45,468 nt of DNA, taken from positions 1 through 45,468 of the forward strand of contig PNLY01000041.1 in the NCBI GenBank assembly GCA_013823325.1. The letters are read 5' to 3'. The DNA is from Methylobacterium sp. (lineage in GTDB: Bacteria > Pseudomonadota > Alphaproteobacteria > Rhizobiales > Beijerinckiaceae). The notes beneath the pieces are model-generated. The model saw only the letters and a list, made by a program, of their open reading frames with translations, was not told where the DNA came from and did no database searches. The translations under genes were made by a program, and so were the position numbers. Below, in pieces: positions 14,667-21,645 of the stretch; the first letter of the stretch is position 1; each line of letters opens with the position of its first letter.

Positions 14667-15865
14667 CGGGTCGCTCCCTGCTGCTGAGCCTGGCCCTGGA
14701 CCTGGTTCTGACCGGCCGGGCGGCGCTGCTGGTGCTGGCCGAGCTCACCGAGGGGCAGATAGGGCACGACGCCGCTGCCGTTGCTGTTCTGGTCGAGGAT
14801 CACCTTGTCCATGCCGCCGAAGACGCGCTCCATGGTTTCGAGGAAGAGACGCTCGCGGGTCACGGCGGGCGCGTTCTTGTATTGCTCATAGACCGAGTTG
14901 AAGCGGCTGATCTGGCCGAGCGCCTCGTTGACCGTCTGGTCCTTGAAGGCTTCGGCCGACTGGACGAGCTGGGCCGCCCGGCCGCGCGATTCCGGCACGA
15001 CCTGGTTGGCATAGGTCTCGGCCTGGTTGCGCAGGCGCTCCTGGTCGGCGCGCGCCGCCTGGACGTCGCGGAAGGCGTCGATGACCTGCTGCGGCGGGTC
15101 GACCTTCTGCAGCTGCACCAGCCGGATCAGCACGCCGGCCCGATAGGTGTTCAGCGTGTCCTGCATCAGCTGGCGCACTTCGGTCTCGATCGCGGCGCGG
15201 TCGGTGGTCAGCACCGGCTGGATGTTGCGCCGGCCGATGACCTCGCGCACCGCGCTCTCGGCCACCGCCTTCACCGTGCCCGGCGGGTCCTGGATATTGA
15301 AGACATAGGCCTCGGGCGCGCCCGGATCGATCTGCCACTGCACGATCACGTCGATGTCGACGATGTTCTCGTCGCCGGTCAGCATCAGGCTTTCCTCGCC
15401 GACATCGGTCTGGCGCGAGGTGCGCGCCGATTCGACGGTGCGGAAGCCGACCTCGGTGGTGATGACGTTGGTCACCTGCGGCTTGATCACGCTGCCGATC
15501 GGATAAGGCAGGTTGTAGTTCAGGCCCTGCGCGGTCTTGCCGACATATTTGCCGAAGATCAGGTTGAGGCCGACCTCGTTGGGCCGCACCGTGTAGACGC
15601 CGGTGGCGAGCCAGAGCAGCACGAGGCCGAGGCCGACGAGCAGGAGCCCGCGCCCGCCGAGATTGCCGCCCGGCATGAAGTTCTTCAACCGATCCTGGCC
15701 GCGCCTGATGATCTCCTCGAGATCGGGCGGGGTATTGCCGCCGGAAGGACCGCCGCCGCCCCAGGGACCGCCGCCGTTGCTGCCGCCGCCACGCTGGCCC
15801 CAGGGACCACCGCCTCCGCCGCCGCCACTGCCGCCGCTTCCACCGCTCTGGTTACTCCAAGGCAT
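14663..15865 (-). CDS. hflK: FtsH protease activity modulator HflK
   Basis: A 400-residue SPFH protein. The first 50 residues are a low-complexity Gly/Pro/Trp-rich cytoplasmic segment (blocks such as GGSGGGGGGGPWGQRGGGSN). A membrane helix follows at about 72-92 (GLLLVGLGLVLLWLATGVY), then RPNEVGLNLIFGKYVG and the SPFH domain. The C-terminal tail is Gln-rich. It partners HflC in the large cage enclosing FtsH. The gene is first in hflK-hflC-DUF2065; a 169-bp gap separates it from folA upstream and probably contains its promoter, though I see no clear -35/-10 pair there. Confidence 0.96.
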   Translation of the reverse strand: MPWSNQSGGSGGSGGGGGGGPWGQRGGGSNGGGPWGGGGPSGGNTPPDLEEIIRRGQDRLKNFMPGGNLGGRGLLLVGLGLVLLWLATGVYTVRPNEVGLNLIFGKYVGKTAQGLNYNLPYPIGSVIKPQVTNVITTEVGFRTVESARTSRQTDVGEESLMLTGDENIVDIDVIVQWQIDPGAPEAYVFNIQDPPGTVKAVAESAVREVIGRRNIQPVLTTDRAAIETEVRQLMQDTLNTYRAGVLIRLVQLQKVDPPQQVIDAFRDVQAARADQERLRNQAETYANQVVPESRGRAAQLVQSAEAFKDQTVNEALGQISRFNSVYEQYKNAPAVTRERLFLETMERVFGGMDKVILDQNSNGSGVVPYLPLGELGQHQQRRPAGQNQVQGQAQQQGATR

Positions 15866-16034
15866 GCCTCAGCCGTTCCTCACTCTTTGCTTCGACCGTG
15901 CATAGCTGAACGGTTGAACGCTGTCAGCGCCATCAGGCGCAATGGGCGTTGAATTGGGCATCGGCCATGGATTCGTCAACGACGCAAGCGCCTTTGGTCG
16001 TAGACCCTTCGTCGCAGTCTCCTCACCTGAGCGC

Positions 16035-16550
16035 TCAGGAGGCCCGTTCCAACGTCGTGAAGGCGAAGGAGAACTCGTCTTCCGGGCCTGCCGGATGCTC
16101 GCTGCGGGCGCTCTCGCGGAAGGCCGAGCGATCGAAGGCGGGGAAAACCGCGTCGCCTTCGGGGCTGGCATGGACGAAGGTCAGTTCCAGCCGGTCCGCG
16201 AAGGGCAGCGCCTGCGCATAGACCTCGCCGCCGCCGGCGACGATGACGGCGCGCGCGCCCATCGCCTGCCCCAGCCGCTGCGCCGTCTCAAGCGCCTGGT
16301 CGAGTGTCGGCACGACGTAGACGCCATCAGGCCCGAACTGCGGATCGCGCGACAGGACCACGCTCTGGCGCCCGGGCAAGGGCTTGCCGATCGACAGGAA
16401 GGTCTTGCGGCCCATGATGATCGGGCAGCCCATGGTCAGTTCGCGGAAGCGGCGCAGATCGGTCCGCAGCCGCCAGATCAGCTGGTTGTCGCGGCCGATC
16501 ACGCCATTGTCGGCGATCGCGGCGATCAGGACGACGGGAAGCTTGCCCAC
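16035..16550 (-). CDS. folA: Dihydrofolate reductase
   Basis: A 171-residue DHFR reducing dihydrofolate to tetrahydrofolate with NADPH. The family core is clear: VVLIAAIADNGVIGRDNQLI at residues 6-25, the catalytic acid Asp31 in TDLRRFRELT, CPIIMGRKTFLSIGKPLPGR, and VAGGGEVYAQAL. In the Met20-loop LPW/MPW motif the usual proline is isoleucine (LIW, Ile25). The start is GTG (16550), four bases after the GNAT gene stop. It is the last gene of thyA-GNAT-folA; thymidylate synthase generates the dihydrofolate that this enzyme recycles. Confidence 0.95.
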   Translation of the reverse strand: MGKLPVVLIAAIADNGVIGRDNQLIWRLRTDLRRFRELTMGCPIIMGRKTFLSIGKPLPGRQSVVLSRDPQFGPDGVYVVPTLDQALETAQRLGQAMGARAVIVAGGGEVYAQALPFADRLELTFVHASPEGDAVFPAFDRSAFRESARSEHPAGPEDEFSFAFTTLERAS

Positions 16551-16554
16551 CCGC

Positions 16555-17037
16555 TCAGCCCCCGGCGGCGAGCTTGTGCAGCGCCGGTCCGTCGACCCGC
16601 TTCACCGTCCACTCGCTCTGCGCCACCGCGCCGATCGAGCGGTAGAACACCCGCGAGGGCTCGTTCCAGTTCAGCACCCACCAGGCGAAGCGCGACAGCC
16701 CTTCGTCGACGCAGCGCCTGGCGAGGCGCACCATCAGCGCCTTGCCGATGCCGCGGCCACGATGCTCGGGGCGGACATAGAGGTCCTCCAGCCAGATGCC
16801 GTGCCGACCGGTGAAGGTCGAATAGGTGTAGAACCAGATCGCGAAGCCGGCCGGCTTCCCGTCCCATTCGGCGATGTCGCAGAACACCTTGGGCTCCGGG
16901 CCGAACAGCGCGGCCGCCAGGTCAGCTTCGCTGGCCTCGACCTCGTGCAGCAGCTTCTCGTATTCGGCAAGCTCGCGCACGAAGGCGAGCACCAGCCCGG
17001 CCTCGTCCGGCCGGACGGGACGGATCGTCAGCGTCAT
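16555..17037 (-). CDS. GNAT family N-acetyltransferase
   Basis: A 160-residue acetyltransferase. It begins [20 protein letters not shown], has the acetyl-CoA-binding motif [19 protein letters not shown] around residues 85-103, and the [20 protein letters not shown] segment near 118-137. This is the pattern of the diamine/spermidine-acetyltransferase-like GNAT branch, but the substrate is unproven. The ATG (17037) overlaps the thyA stop codon in an ATGA arrangement, and folA starts four bases after its end, so it is tightly embedded in the thymidylate/folate operon. The reason for that linkage is unknown. Confidence 0.9.
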   Translation of the reverse strand: MTLTIRPVRPDEAGLVLAFVRELAEYEKLLHEVEASEADLAAALFGPEPKVFCDIAEWDGKPAGFAIWFYTYSTFTGRHGIWLEDLYVRPEHRGRGIGKALMVRLARRCVDEGLSRFAWWVLNWNEPSRVFYRSIGAVAQSEWTVKRVDGPALHKLAAGG

Positions 17038-17828
17038 ACCGCGATCGGCGCCTTGATCGCCGGATGCGGGTCGTAACCCTCGATCACGACGTCCTCGAAG
17101 CGGAAATCCTCGAGCTTGCGCACCGCCTGGTTGAGCCGAAGCGTCGGCAGCGCCCGCGGTGTCCGCGACAGCTGCTCGCGCGTCTGGTCGAGATGGTTGA
17201 GGTAGAGATGCGTATCGCCGAAGGAATGGACGAAATCGCCGACGGCAAGGCCTGTCACCTGCGCGACCATATGGGTCAGCAGCGCGTAGCTCGCGATGTT
17301 GAAGGGCACGCCGAGGAAGACGTCGGCCGAGCGCTGGTAGAGCTGGCAGGACAGCCGCCCGTCGACGACGAAGAACTGGAACAGGCAATGGCACGGCGCC
17401 AGCGCCATCTTCGGGATGTCGGCCGGATTCCAGGCCGAGACGATCAGCCGGCGCGAATCGGGATTGCGTTTGATCTCGTCGACCAGCCAGGCGATCTGGT
17501 CGATCGTACTGCCGTCCGGTGCCGGCCAGGATCGCCACTGCCGGCCATAGACCGGCCCGAGATCGCCGTTGGCATCGGCCCATTCGTCCCAGATGGTGAC
17601 GCCGTTCTCCTGGAGATAGCGCACATTGGTGTCGCCGCGCAGGAACCAGATCAGCTCGTGGATGATCGATTTCAGATGCAGCTTCTTGGTCGTGACCAGC
17701 GGAAAGCCTTCCGACAGGTCGAAGCGCATCTGGTGGCCGAACAGAGCGAGCGTGCCGGTACCGGTCCGGTCGTCCTTGCGGACGCCTTCGTCGAGGACGC
17801 GCTGCAGAAGGGCGTGATACTGGTGCAT
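17034..17828 (-). CDS. thyA: Thymidylate synthase
   Basis: A 264-residue thymidylate synthase making dTMP from dUMP with methylene-tetrahydrofolate. The length equals that of E. coli ThyA, and the catalytic cysteine falls at the same number, Cys146, in [12 protein letters not shown]. Other signatures are [20 protein letters not shown] near the N-terminus, [14 protein letters not shown] residues in the dUMP region, [19 protein letters not shown], and [12 protein letters not shown]. Start [15 protein letters not shown] at 17828. First gene of the coupled thyA-GNAT-folA set, which makes metabolic sense because its product dihydrofolate is the FolA substrate. Confidence 0.97.
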   Translation of the reverse strand: MHQYHALLQRVLDEGVRKDDRTGTGTLALFGHQMRFDLSEGFPLVTTKKLHLKSIIHELIWFLRGDTNVRYLQENGVTIWDEWADANGDLGPVYGRQWRSWPAPDGSTIDQIAWLVDEIKRNPDSRRLIVSAWNPADIPKMALAPCHCLFQFFVVDGRLSCQLYQRSADVFLGVPFNIASYALLTHMVAQVTGLAVGDFVHSFGDTHLYLNHLDQTREQLSRTPRALPTLRLNQAVRKLEDFRFEDVVIEGYDPHPAIKAPIAV

Positions 17829-18126
17829 TGAACCCGAATTCGAATCTGAAAAGCCCGCGATATTAGCGCCATCCGCGCCGGCGCGCTCCCCGCCCGCCGC
17901 AGCTCTCAACCGCTTTTCACGCAGCCCTCGCCGCCGAGTCTCACGGCATCGAAATAAATCGTGATCGCTGCGGACATTGCAATGCCGAGGCGGCGCCCCA
18001 ATCTGAATGCCCGATGAATAGAAGGGGCGCTTCGGGCTTGCGCTTGGGGTATCGGACGAAGGTGGCTTCCGGTTTTACGGAACGATCCGATGCTCCATCA
18101 AAAGCCCGGCTGATGAGGATCGTATC
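17829..18126. other. Intergenic region between thyA and the PepSY gene
   Basis: These 298 bp separate two divergent genes and should hold both promoters. No open frame or RNA gene is evident. A short inverted repeat, TTCCG-GTTTTA-CGGAA (about 18068-18083), lies some 45 bp upstream of the PepSY start and might be a regulator site; the support is weak. GAGGA lies directly before the PepSY ATG. Confidence 0.4.
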
Positions 18127-18423
18127 ATGAGCAGATTATCCATGCTGGCCGCGTTGCTTCTGGCAGCGGGCCTGGCAGGGCATGCTTCGGCGTCGGCCTC
18201 GGCTGAAGCCAAGCCTCAGAACCCGGGGACCGCCACCGCGCCGAAGATCACGGAGTCCCAGGCGCGCTCGATCGCCTTCCGCCACGGCCTCGTCCATATC
18301 GAGGAGATCGCCCTCTCCGACTGGCGCTGGGAGATCGCCGGACGCGCTCAGGGCGGCGTCGAGGTGACTCTCGATCTCAATGCCTATGACGGCTCGGTGG
18401 TCGGCGGCGCGGCGGCGCCCTGA
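18127..18423 (+). CDS. Small secreted PepSY-domain protein
   Basis: A 98-residue protein with an N-terminal signal peptide (about residues 1-25, hydrophobic MLAALLLAAGLAGHA core). A disordered stretch follows, then one PepSY-like unit: ITESQARSIAFRHGLVHIEE, the tryptophan-containing strand LSDWRWEIAGRA, and VEVTLDLNAYDGSVVG. Such small PepSY proteins are periplasmic and are thought to bind or inhibit peptidases or to act as sensors; the role here is unknown. GAGGA lies nine bases before the ATG. It is followed by a hairpin terminator and then the tmRNA gene. Confidence 0.83.
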   Translation: MSRLSMLAALLLAAGLAGHASASASAEAKPQNPGTATAPKITESQARSIAFRHGLVHIEEIALSDWRWEIAGRAQGGVEVTLDLNAYDGSVVGGAAAP

Positions 18424-18446
18424 TCGCATTTTCGGTGAAGACACCA

Positions 18447-18477
18447 CGAAGCCGCGGGCGTTTTCCCGCGGCTTTCG
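18447..18477 (+). terminator. Hairpin terminator after the PepSY gene
   Basis: AAGCCGCGGG (18449-18458) and CCCGCGGCTT (18465-18474) are perfect ten-base arms around CGTTTT, followed by TTC. It lies 24 bp after the stop codon and separates this gene from ssrA. The T-tract is short. Confidence 0.7.
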
Positions 18478-18541
18478 CATGCTTGCGCAGAAATTAGCCG
18501 GGACGGCCTCCTGCTCTCTTTCCCCGCGCGCGCTCAGTGCC

Positions 18542-18547
18542 TATATT
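18542..18547 (+). promoter_or_regulatory. Possible -10 element for ssrA
   Basis: TATATT lies about 30 bp before the first recognisable tmRNA acceptor-piece sequence in an otherwise G+C-rich region. No convincing -35 hexamer is found 16-18 bp upstream, so this is a tentative call. Confidence 0.4.
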
Positions 18548-18574
18548 CTCTTTGCCGCTCGCAAGGGCGGCTAT

Positions 18575-18905
18575 GGTGATAAACGGACTTCGTAATAAGC
18601 CTTTCGGACCCGGGGGCGGTACCCGGCGCCTCCACCACAGCCCTGCGGCGCAAGCAGCAGGACACTTGCAGCCGGTCGGTTGCAGGGCTGCGGCGGGGGC
18701 GAAATAGGATCGACGAGGGTGTAAAGGTTGTTCTTTTGCCCGGCATGGTTCCGCCGTTATCGGGCCGTTGCATAGTTGCCAACGACAACAATGCTCGGGT
18801 TGCTGTCGCCGCGTAAGCGGTGCTGGTTCCCAAACCAAAGCCCTTGCGCTTAGCCGCGTAAGGCGGGGCTCGGAGGCGCCTGGCAACAGAAGCCTCCACT
18901 TTTTT
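18575..18905 (+). ncRNA. ssrA: Transfer-messenger RNA, circularly permuted two-piece form
   Basis: The gene has the permuted alphaproteobacterial layout. The acceptor piece comes first and ends CGCCTCC-A-CCA at 18627-18637. An intervening segment follows (18638-18694, itself able to fold by CAGCCCTGC/GCAGGGCTG). The coding piece begins GGGGGCGAAATAGGATCGAC at 18695. GGGGGCG (18695-18701) pairs with CGCCTCC to give a seven-pair acceptor stem whose third pair is G-U, the alanyl-tRNA synthetase identity element. The T-stem CCGGG/CCCGG has the loop GGCGGTA. AAAGG after the 5' end can pair with CCTTT of the acceptor piece as helix 2. The tag frame is at 18778-18816, and a GGAGGC/GCCTCC pairing with T6 closes the 3' side. 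The outer ends are approximate. The RNA rescues stalled ribosomes. Confidence 0.93.
18778..18816 (+). other. tmRNA tag-peptide reading frame
   Basis: Resume codon GCC, then AAC GAC AAC AAT and further codons to TAA, encode ANDNNARVAVAA. With the uncoded alanine from Ala-tmRNA the tag is AANDNNARVAVAA. The AANDN start is characteristic of SspB-alpha-recognised tags, and the hydrophobic VAA end is the ClpX degron. Confidence 0.92.
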
Positions 18906-19060
18906 GGCCGGCTCAGGCAGCCGGTGCGGAGCAGCAGAGGGGGCCCTTCCTTTGCATAAGAAGTGCTCTAAACTAATGGAATCGGTCACGTTTTTCGTTT
19001 CGGGGAGCTTCCCACCGGTCGCGGCGTGATCTAGAGGAGCGGAAACGGAACCCGGACCCG

Positions 19061-19651
19061 ATGACCAAGGATATTCTCCGCTACGACCTGATGGTGCAGG
19101 ACGCGCTCAAGGGCGTCGTCCGCAAGATCCTGTCCGAGGCGGGCCGCGACGGGCTCCCGGGCGAGCATCATTTCTACATCACCTTCCGGACCACCGCGCC
19201 GGGCGTGCGCCTGTCGCAGCGCCTGCGCGAGAAGCATCCGGACGAGATGACGATCGTGCTCCAGCACCAGTTCTGGGACCTCAACGTCAGCGACCACGCC
19301 TTCGAGGTCGGGCTCTCCTTCTCCGGCGTGCCGGAGCGGCTGCTGATTCCCTATGACGCGATCACCACCTTCTTCGACCCGTCCGTCCAGTTCGGCCTGA
19401 AGTTCGAGACGCAGGACGCCGCCGGCGAGGCGCAGGCGGGCGAGCCCGCCGCCCCGGCCAAGGCACCGCGCGGCGCCGCTTCCGAGCCCAGCGTTGCTCC
19501 CGCCGCCCCCCTCGCCTTGCCGCCCAAGCCGGCGCAGAAGGCGCTGCCGGCGAGCGCCAAGGATGCGGCCGAAGCAGAGGCGAAGCCCGAGGCCGAGGAG
19601 GAAGGCGGCGCCCAGGTCGTCAGCCTCGACGCCTTCCGCAAGAAGACCTGA
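19061..19651 (+). CDS. sspB: ClpXP adaptor SspB (alpha type)
   Basis: A 196-residue protein whose first about 125 residues form the SspB fold: LRYDLMVQDALKGVVRKIL, HHFYITFRTTAPGVRLSQRL, and EMTIVLQHQFWDLNVSDHAF with FEVGLSFSGVPERLLIPYDA. A flexible Ala/Pro/Glu-rich linker follows, ending in a basic-hydrophobic tail (VVSLDAFRKKT). That tail is the ClpX-docking peptide of SspB proteins. SspB-alpha captures ssrA-tagged proteins and hands them to ClpXP. It lies 155 bp downstream of the tmRNA gene on the same strand, an apt functional pairing, and 18 bp before fumC. Confidence 0.93.
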   Translation: MTKDILRYDLMVQDALKGVVRKILSEAGRDGLPGEHHFYITFRTTAPGVRLSQRLREKHPDEMTIVLQHQFWDLNVSDHAFEVGLSFSGVPERLLIPYDAITTFFDPSVQFGLKFETQDAAGEAQAGEPAAPAKAPRGAASEPSVAPAAPLALPPKPAQKALPASAKDAAEAEAKPEAEEEGGAQVVSLDAFRKKT

Positions 19652-19669
19652 GACTTAAGGACTCCCATC

Positions 19670-21064
19670 ATGACCGGATTCCGCAGCGAGACCGATTCCT
19701 TCGGTCCGATCGATGTCGCCGCCGACCGCTATTGGGCGGCGCAGACCCAGCGTTCGCTGCAGAACTTCAAGATCGGCGGGCCGGCCGAGCGCATGCCGCT
19801 GCCGGTCGTGCATGCCCTCGTCCTGGTCAAGAAGGCCGCCGCCACCGTCAACGCCAAGCTCGGCCTGCTCGACGCCAAGGTCGAAAAGGCCATCGTCCAG
19901 GCTGCGGATGAAGCCCTGTCAGGCAAGTTCGACGAGCATTTCCCGCTCGTCGTCTGGCAGACCGGCTCCGGCACGCAGTCGAACATGAACGTCAACGAGG
20001 TGCTGGCCAACCGCGCCAACGAGATTTTGGGCGCCGGCCTCGGCAAGAAGAGCCCGGTCCATGCCAACGACCACGTCAACAAGGGCCAGTCCTCCAACGA
20101 CAGCTTCCCGACCGCGATCCACATCGCCGCCGCGCTCGCCGTCTCGCAGGAGCTTCTGCCCGCGCTGACCCGCCTAAAGGACGCCTTCGACGCCAAGGCG
20201 AAGGCTTTCGCCGATCTCGTCAAGATCGGCCGCACCCATCTCCAGGACGCGACCCCGGTCACGCTCGGCCAGGAATTCTCCGGCTATGTCGCGCAGATCG
20301 AACTCGGCATCGCCCGGATCGAGCAGACCTTGCCCGGCTTGCTGGCCCTCGCCCAGGGCGGCACCGCGGTCGGCACCGGCCTCAACGCCCATCCCGAGTT
20401 CGCCAAGGCCTTCTCCGCCGAGGTCGCGAAGCTGACCGGCCTGCCCTTCCGCACCGCCGACAATTTGTTCGAGGCGCTCGCCAGCCATGGCGCGATCTCC
20501 TACAGCCACGGCGCGCTGACTGCGCTCGCCATGGACCTGTTCAAGATCGCCAACGACATCCGCCTGATGGGCTCCGGCCCGCGCTCCGGCCTCGGCGAGA
20601 TCAGCCTGCCCGAGAACGAGCCGGGTTCCTCGATCATGCCGGGCAAGGTCAATCCGACCCAGGCCGAGGCGCTGACCATGGTCGCCACCCGCGTGCACGG
20701 CAACCAGGCGACAGTCGCCTTCGCCGCCAGCCAGGGCCATTTCGAGCTCAACGTCTTCAAGCCGGTGATCGCTCAGGCTTTCCTTCAGTCGGCGCGGCTC
20801 CTGGCGGACGCAGCCGACAGCTTCCGCAGCAACTGCGTCGAGGGCATCGAGCCCAATCGCGAGCGCCTTGCCGAGTTGCTCTCGCGCTCGCTGATGCTGG
20901 TGACGGCGCTTGCCCCGGCGATCGGCTACGACAAGGCCGCCAGCATCGCCAAGGCGGCCCATCACAACGGCACCACCCTGCGCGAGGAAGCGCTGAAGGC
21001 CGGCGTCGACGCCGCGCTCTTCGACAAGACCGTCGTCGCCGAAGACATGCTCAGCCCGGGCTGA
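19670..21064 (+). CDS. fumC: Class II fumarate hydratase
   Basis: A 464-residue iron-independent fumarase of the tricarboxylic acid cycle. Signatures: [20 protein letters not shown] with [10 protein letters not shown] at the N-terminus, [20 protein letters not shown] (about 100), [20 protein letters not shown] (about 133), [20 protein letters not shown] (about 187), and the superfamily motif [16 protein letters not shown] (about 318). All active-site segments are intact. The start is 18 bp after sspB. Two hairpins follow the stop codon, the first overlapping it. It is probably co-transcribed with sspB, but the reason for that linkage is not evident. Confidence 0.97.
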   Translation: MTGFRSETDSFGPIDVAADRYWAAQTQRSLQNFKIGGPAERMPLPVVHALVLVKKAAATVNAKLGLLDAKVEKAIVQAADEALSGKFDEHFPLVVWQTGSGTQSNMNVNEVLANRANEILGAGLGKKSPVHANDHVNKGQSSNDSFPTAIHIAAALAVSQELLPALTRLKDAFDAKAKAFADLVKIGRTHLQDATPVTLGQEFSGYVAQIELGIARIEQTLPGLLALAQGGTAVGTGLNAHPEFAKAFSAEVAKLTGLPFRTADNLFEALASHGAISYSHGALTALAMDLFKIANDIRLMGSGPRSGLGEISLPENEPGSSIMPGKVNPTQAEALTMVATRVHGNQATVAFAASQGHFELNVFKPVIAQAFLQSARLLADAADSFRSNCVEGIEPNRERLAELLSRSLMLVTALAPAIGYDKAASIAKAAHHNGTTLREEALKAGVDAALFDKTVVAEDMLSPG

Positions 21065-21095
21065 TAACGAGGGGCATGCAAGTGACCCTTGTTAT
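21064..21095 (+). terminator. Hairpin overlapping the fumC stop codon
   Basis: ATAACGAGGG and CCCTTGTTAT pair over ten positions (one G-T wobble) around a 12-nt loop. The left arm starts at the last base of the fumC TGA. No T-run follows, so termination is uncertain. Confidence 0.5.
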
Positions 21096-21101
21096 TCCGC
21101 T

Positions 21102-21143
21102 TGTGAATGGCTCACGCCATCGGCCGCATGTGAGCCATTCACA
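21102..21143. repeat. Perfect 14-bp inverted repeat upstream of the DUF4169 gene
   Basis: TGTGAATGGCTCAC (21102-21115) and GTGAGCCATTCACA (21130-21143) are exact reverse complements around a 14-nt loop. It lies 48 bp before the DUF4169 ATG. It may be a second fumC transcription-end hairpin or an operator for the small downstream genes, one of which encodes a ribbon-helix-helix protein. No T-tract is present. Confidence 0.7.
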
Positions 21144-21191
21144 TTGGAGCAACGGCCCGACGCGTCAGCGTCACTGGCCGTTGACAAAATA

Positions 21192-21392
21192 ATGGCCGAG
21201 ATCGTCAATCTCCGCCGCGCCCGCAAGGCCCGCGACCGGGCGAGCGCCGAGGCGCAAGCCGAGCAGAACCGGATCGCGTTCGGCCGGACCAAGGCCGAGC
21301 GCAAGCTGACCGAGGCGGAGAAGACACTGGCCGAGCGCCGCCTAGAAGGTCATCGCCTTTCCGACGATCCCGACGGCAAGGACGAGGCGTGA
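21192..21392 (+). CDS. DUF4169 family protein
   Basis: A 66-residue, strongly charged protein beginning MAEIVNLRRARKARDRASAE. Arg, Lys, Glu and Ala dominate, and a single long helix is likely. That opening and composition match the DUF4169 family, whose function is unknown. A longer TTG-initiated frame exists, but the ATG at 21192 restores the family N-terminus. There is no strong ribosome site before it. The ribbon-helix-helix gene starts 10 bp after its end, and fumC lies 127 bp upstream, so these three genes form a same-strand set. Confidence 0.82.
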   Translation: MAEIVNLRRARKARDRASAEAQAEQNRIAFGRTKAERKLTEAEKTLAERRLEGHRLSDDPDGKDEA

Positions 21393-21402
21393 GCGGCGGA
21401 CC

Positions 21403-21645
21403 ATGAGCGGCCTGCGAAAACGCTCCCTCGCCATCGCCGGCCACCGCACCAGCGTCTCGCTCGAGGAACCCTTCTGGGAGGCGCTGAAGGAGATCGCGGC
21501 CGCCGAGAAGCGGCCGATCGCCAGCCTGGTGGTGGAGGTCGATTCCAGCCGCGGCGAGCTCAATCTCTCCTCGGCGCTGCGGCTGCGCGTGCTCGCGCAT
21601 TATCGCGGGCGGACAGAGGCCGCGAAGCTCATCCCTGCGGATTGA
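21403..21645 (+). CDS. Ribbon-helix-helix domain protein
   Basis: An 80-residue protein with the ribbon-helix-helix pattern of the RHH_4 type: strand KRSLAIAGHRTSVSLEEPFW, helix EALKEIAAAEKRPIASLVVE, then a second helix LSSALRLRVLAHYRGR. RHH domains usually bind DNA as dimers through the N-terminal strand. Members of this stand-alone family are common in alphaproteobacteria and are not characterised. It is 10 bp downstream of the DUF4169 gene, and its last 17 bases overlap the convergent argP gene. Given the strong inverted repeat upstream of the pair, self-regulation is possible. Confidence 0.83.
   Translation: MSGLRKRSLAIAGHRTSVSLEEPFWEALKEIAAAEKRPIASLVVEVDSSRGELNLSSALRLRVLAHYRGRTEAAKLIPAD

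Noticed and set aside
14732..15952. 406-codon plus-strand open frame opposite hflK
   Set aside because: Antisense shadow: the real gene has intact SPFH motifs and overlaps hflC in the usual coupled manner.
18601..18637. tRNA gene ending CGCCTCCACCA
   Set aside because: There is no anticodon arm or D-arm upstream. The sequence is the acceptor piece of tmRNA, confirmed by its pairing with the coding-piece 5' end.
21181..21186. TTGACA as a -35 hexamer for the DUF4169 gene
   Set aside because: It lies only six bases before the ATG, too close to serve as a -35 element for this gene.
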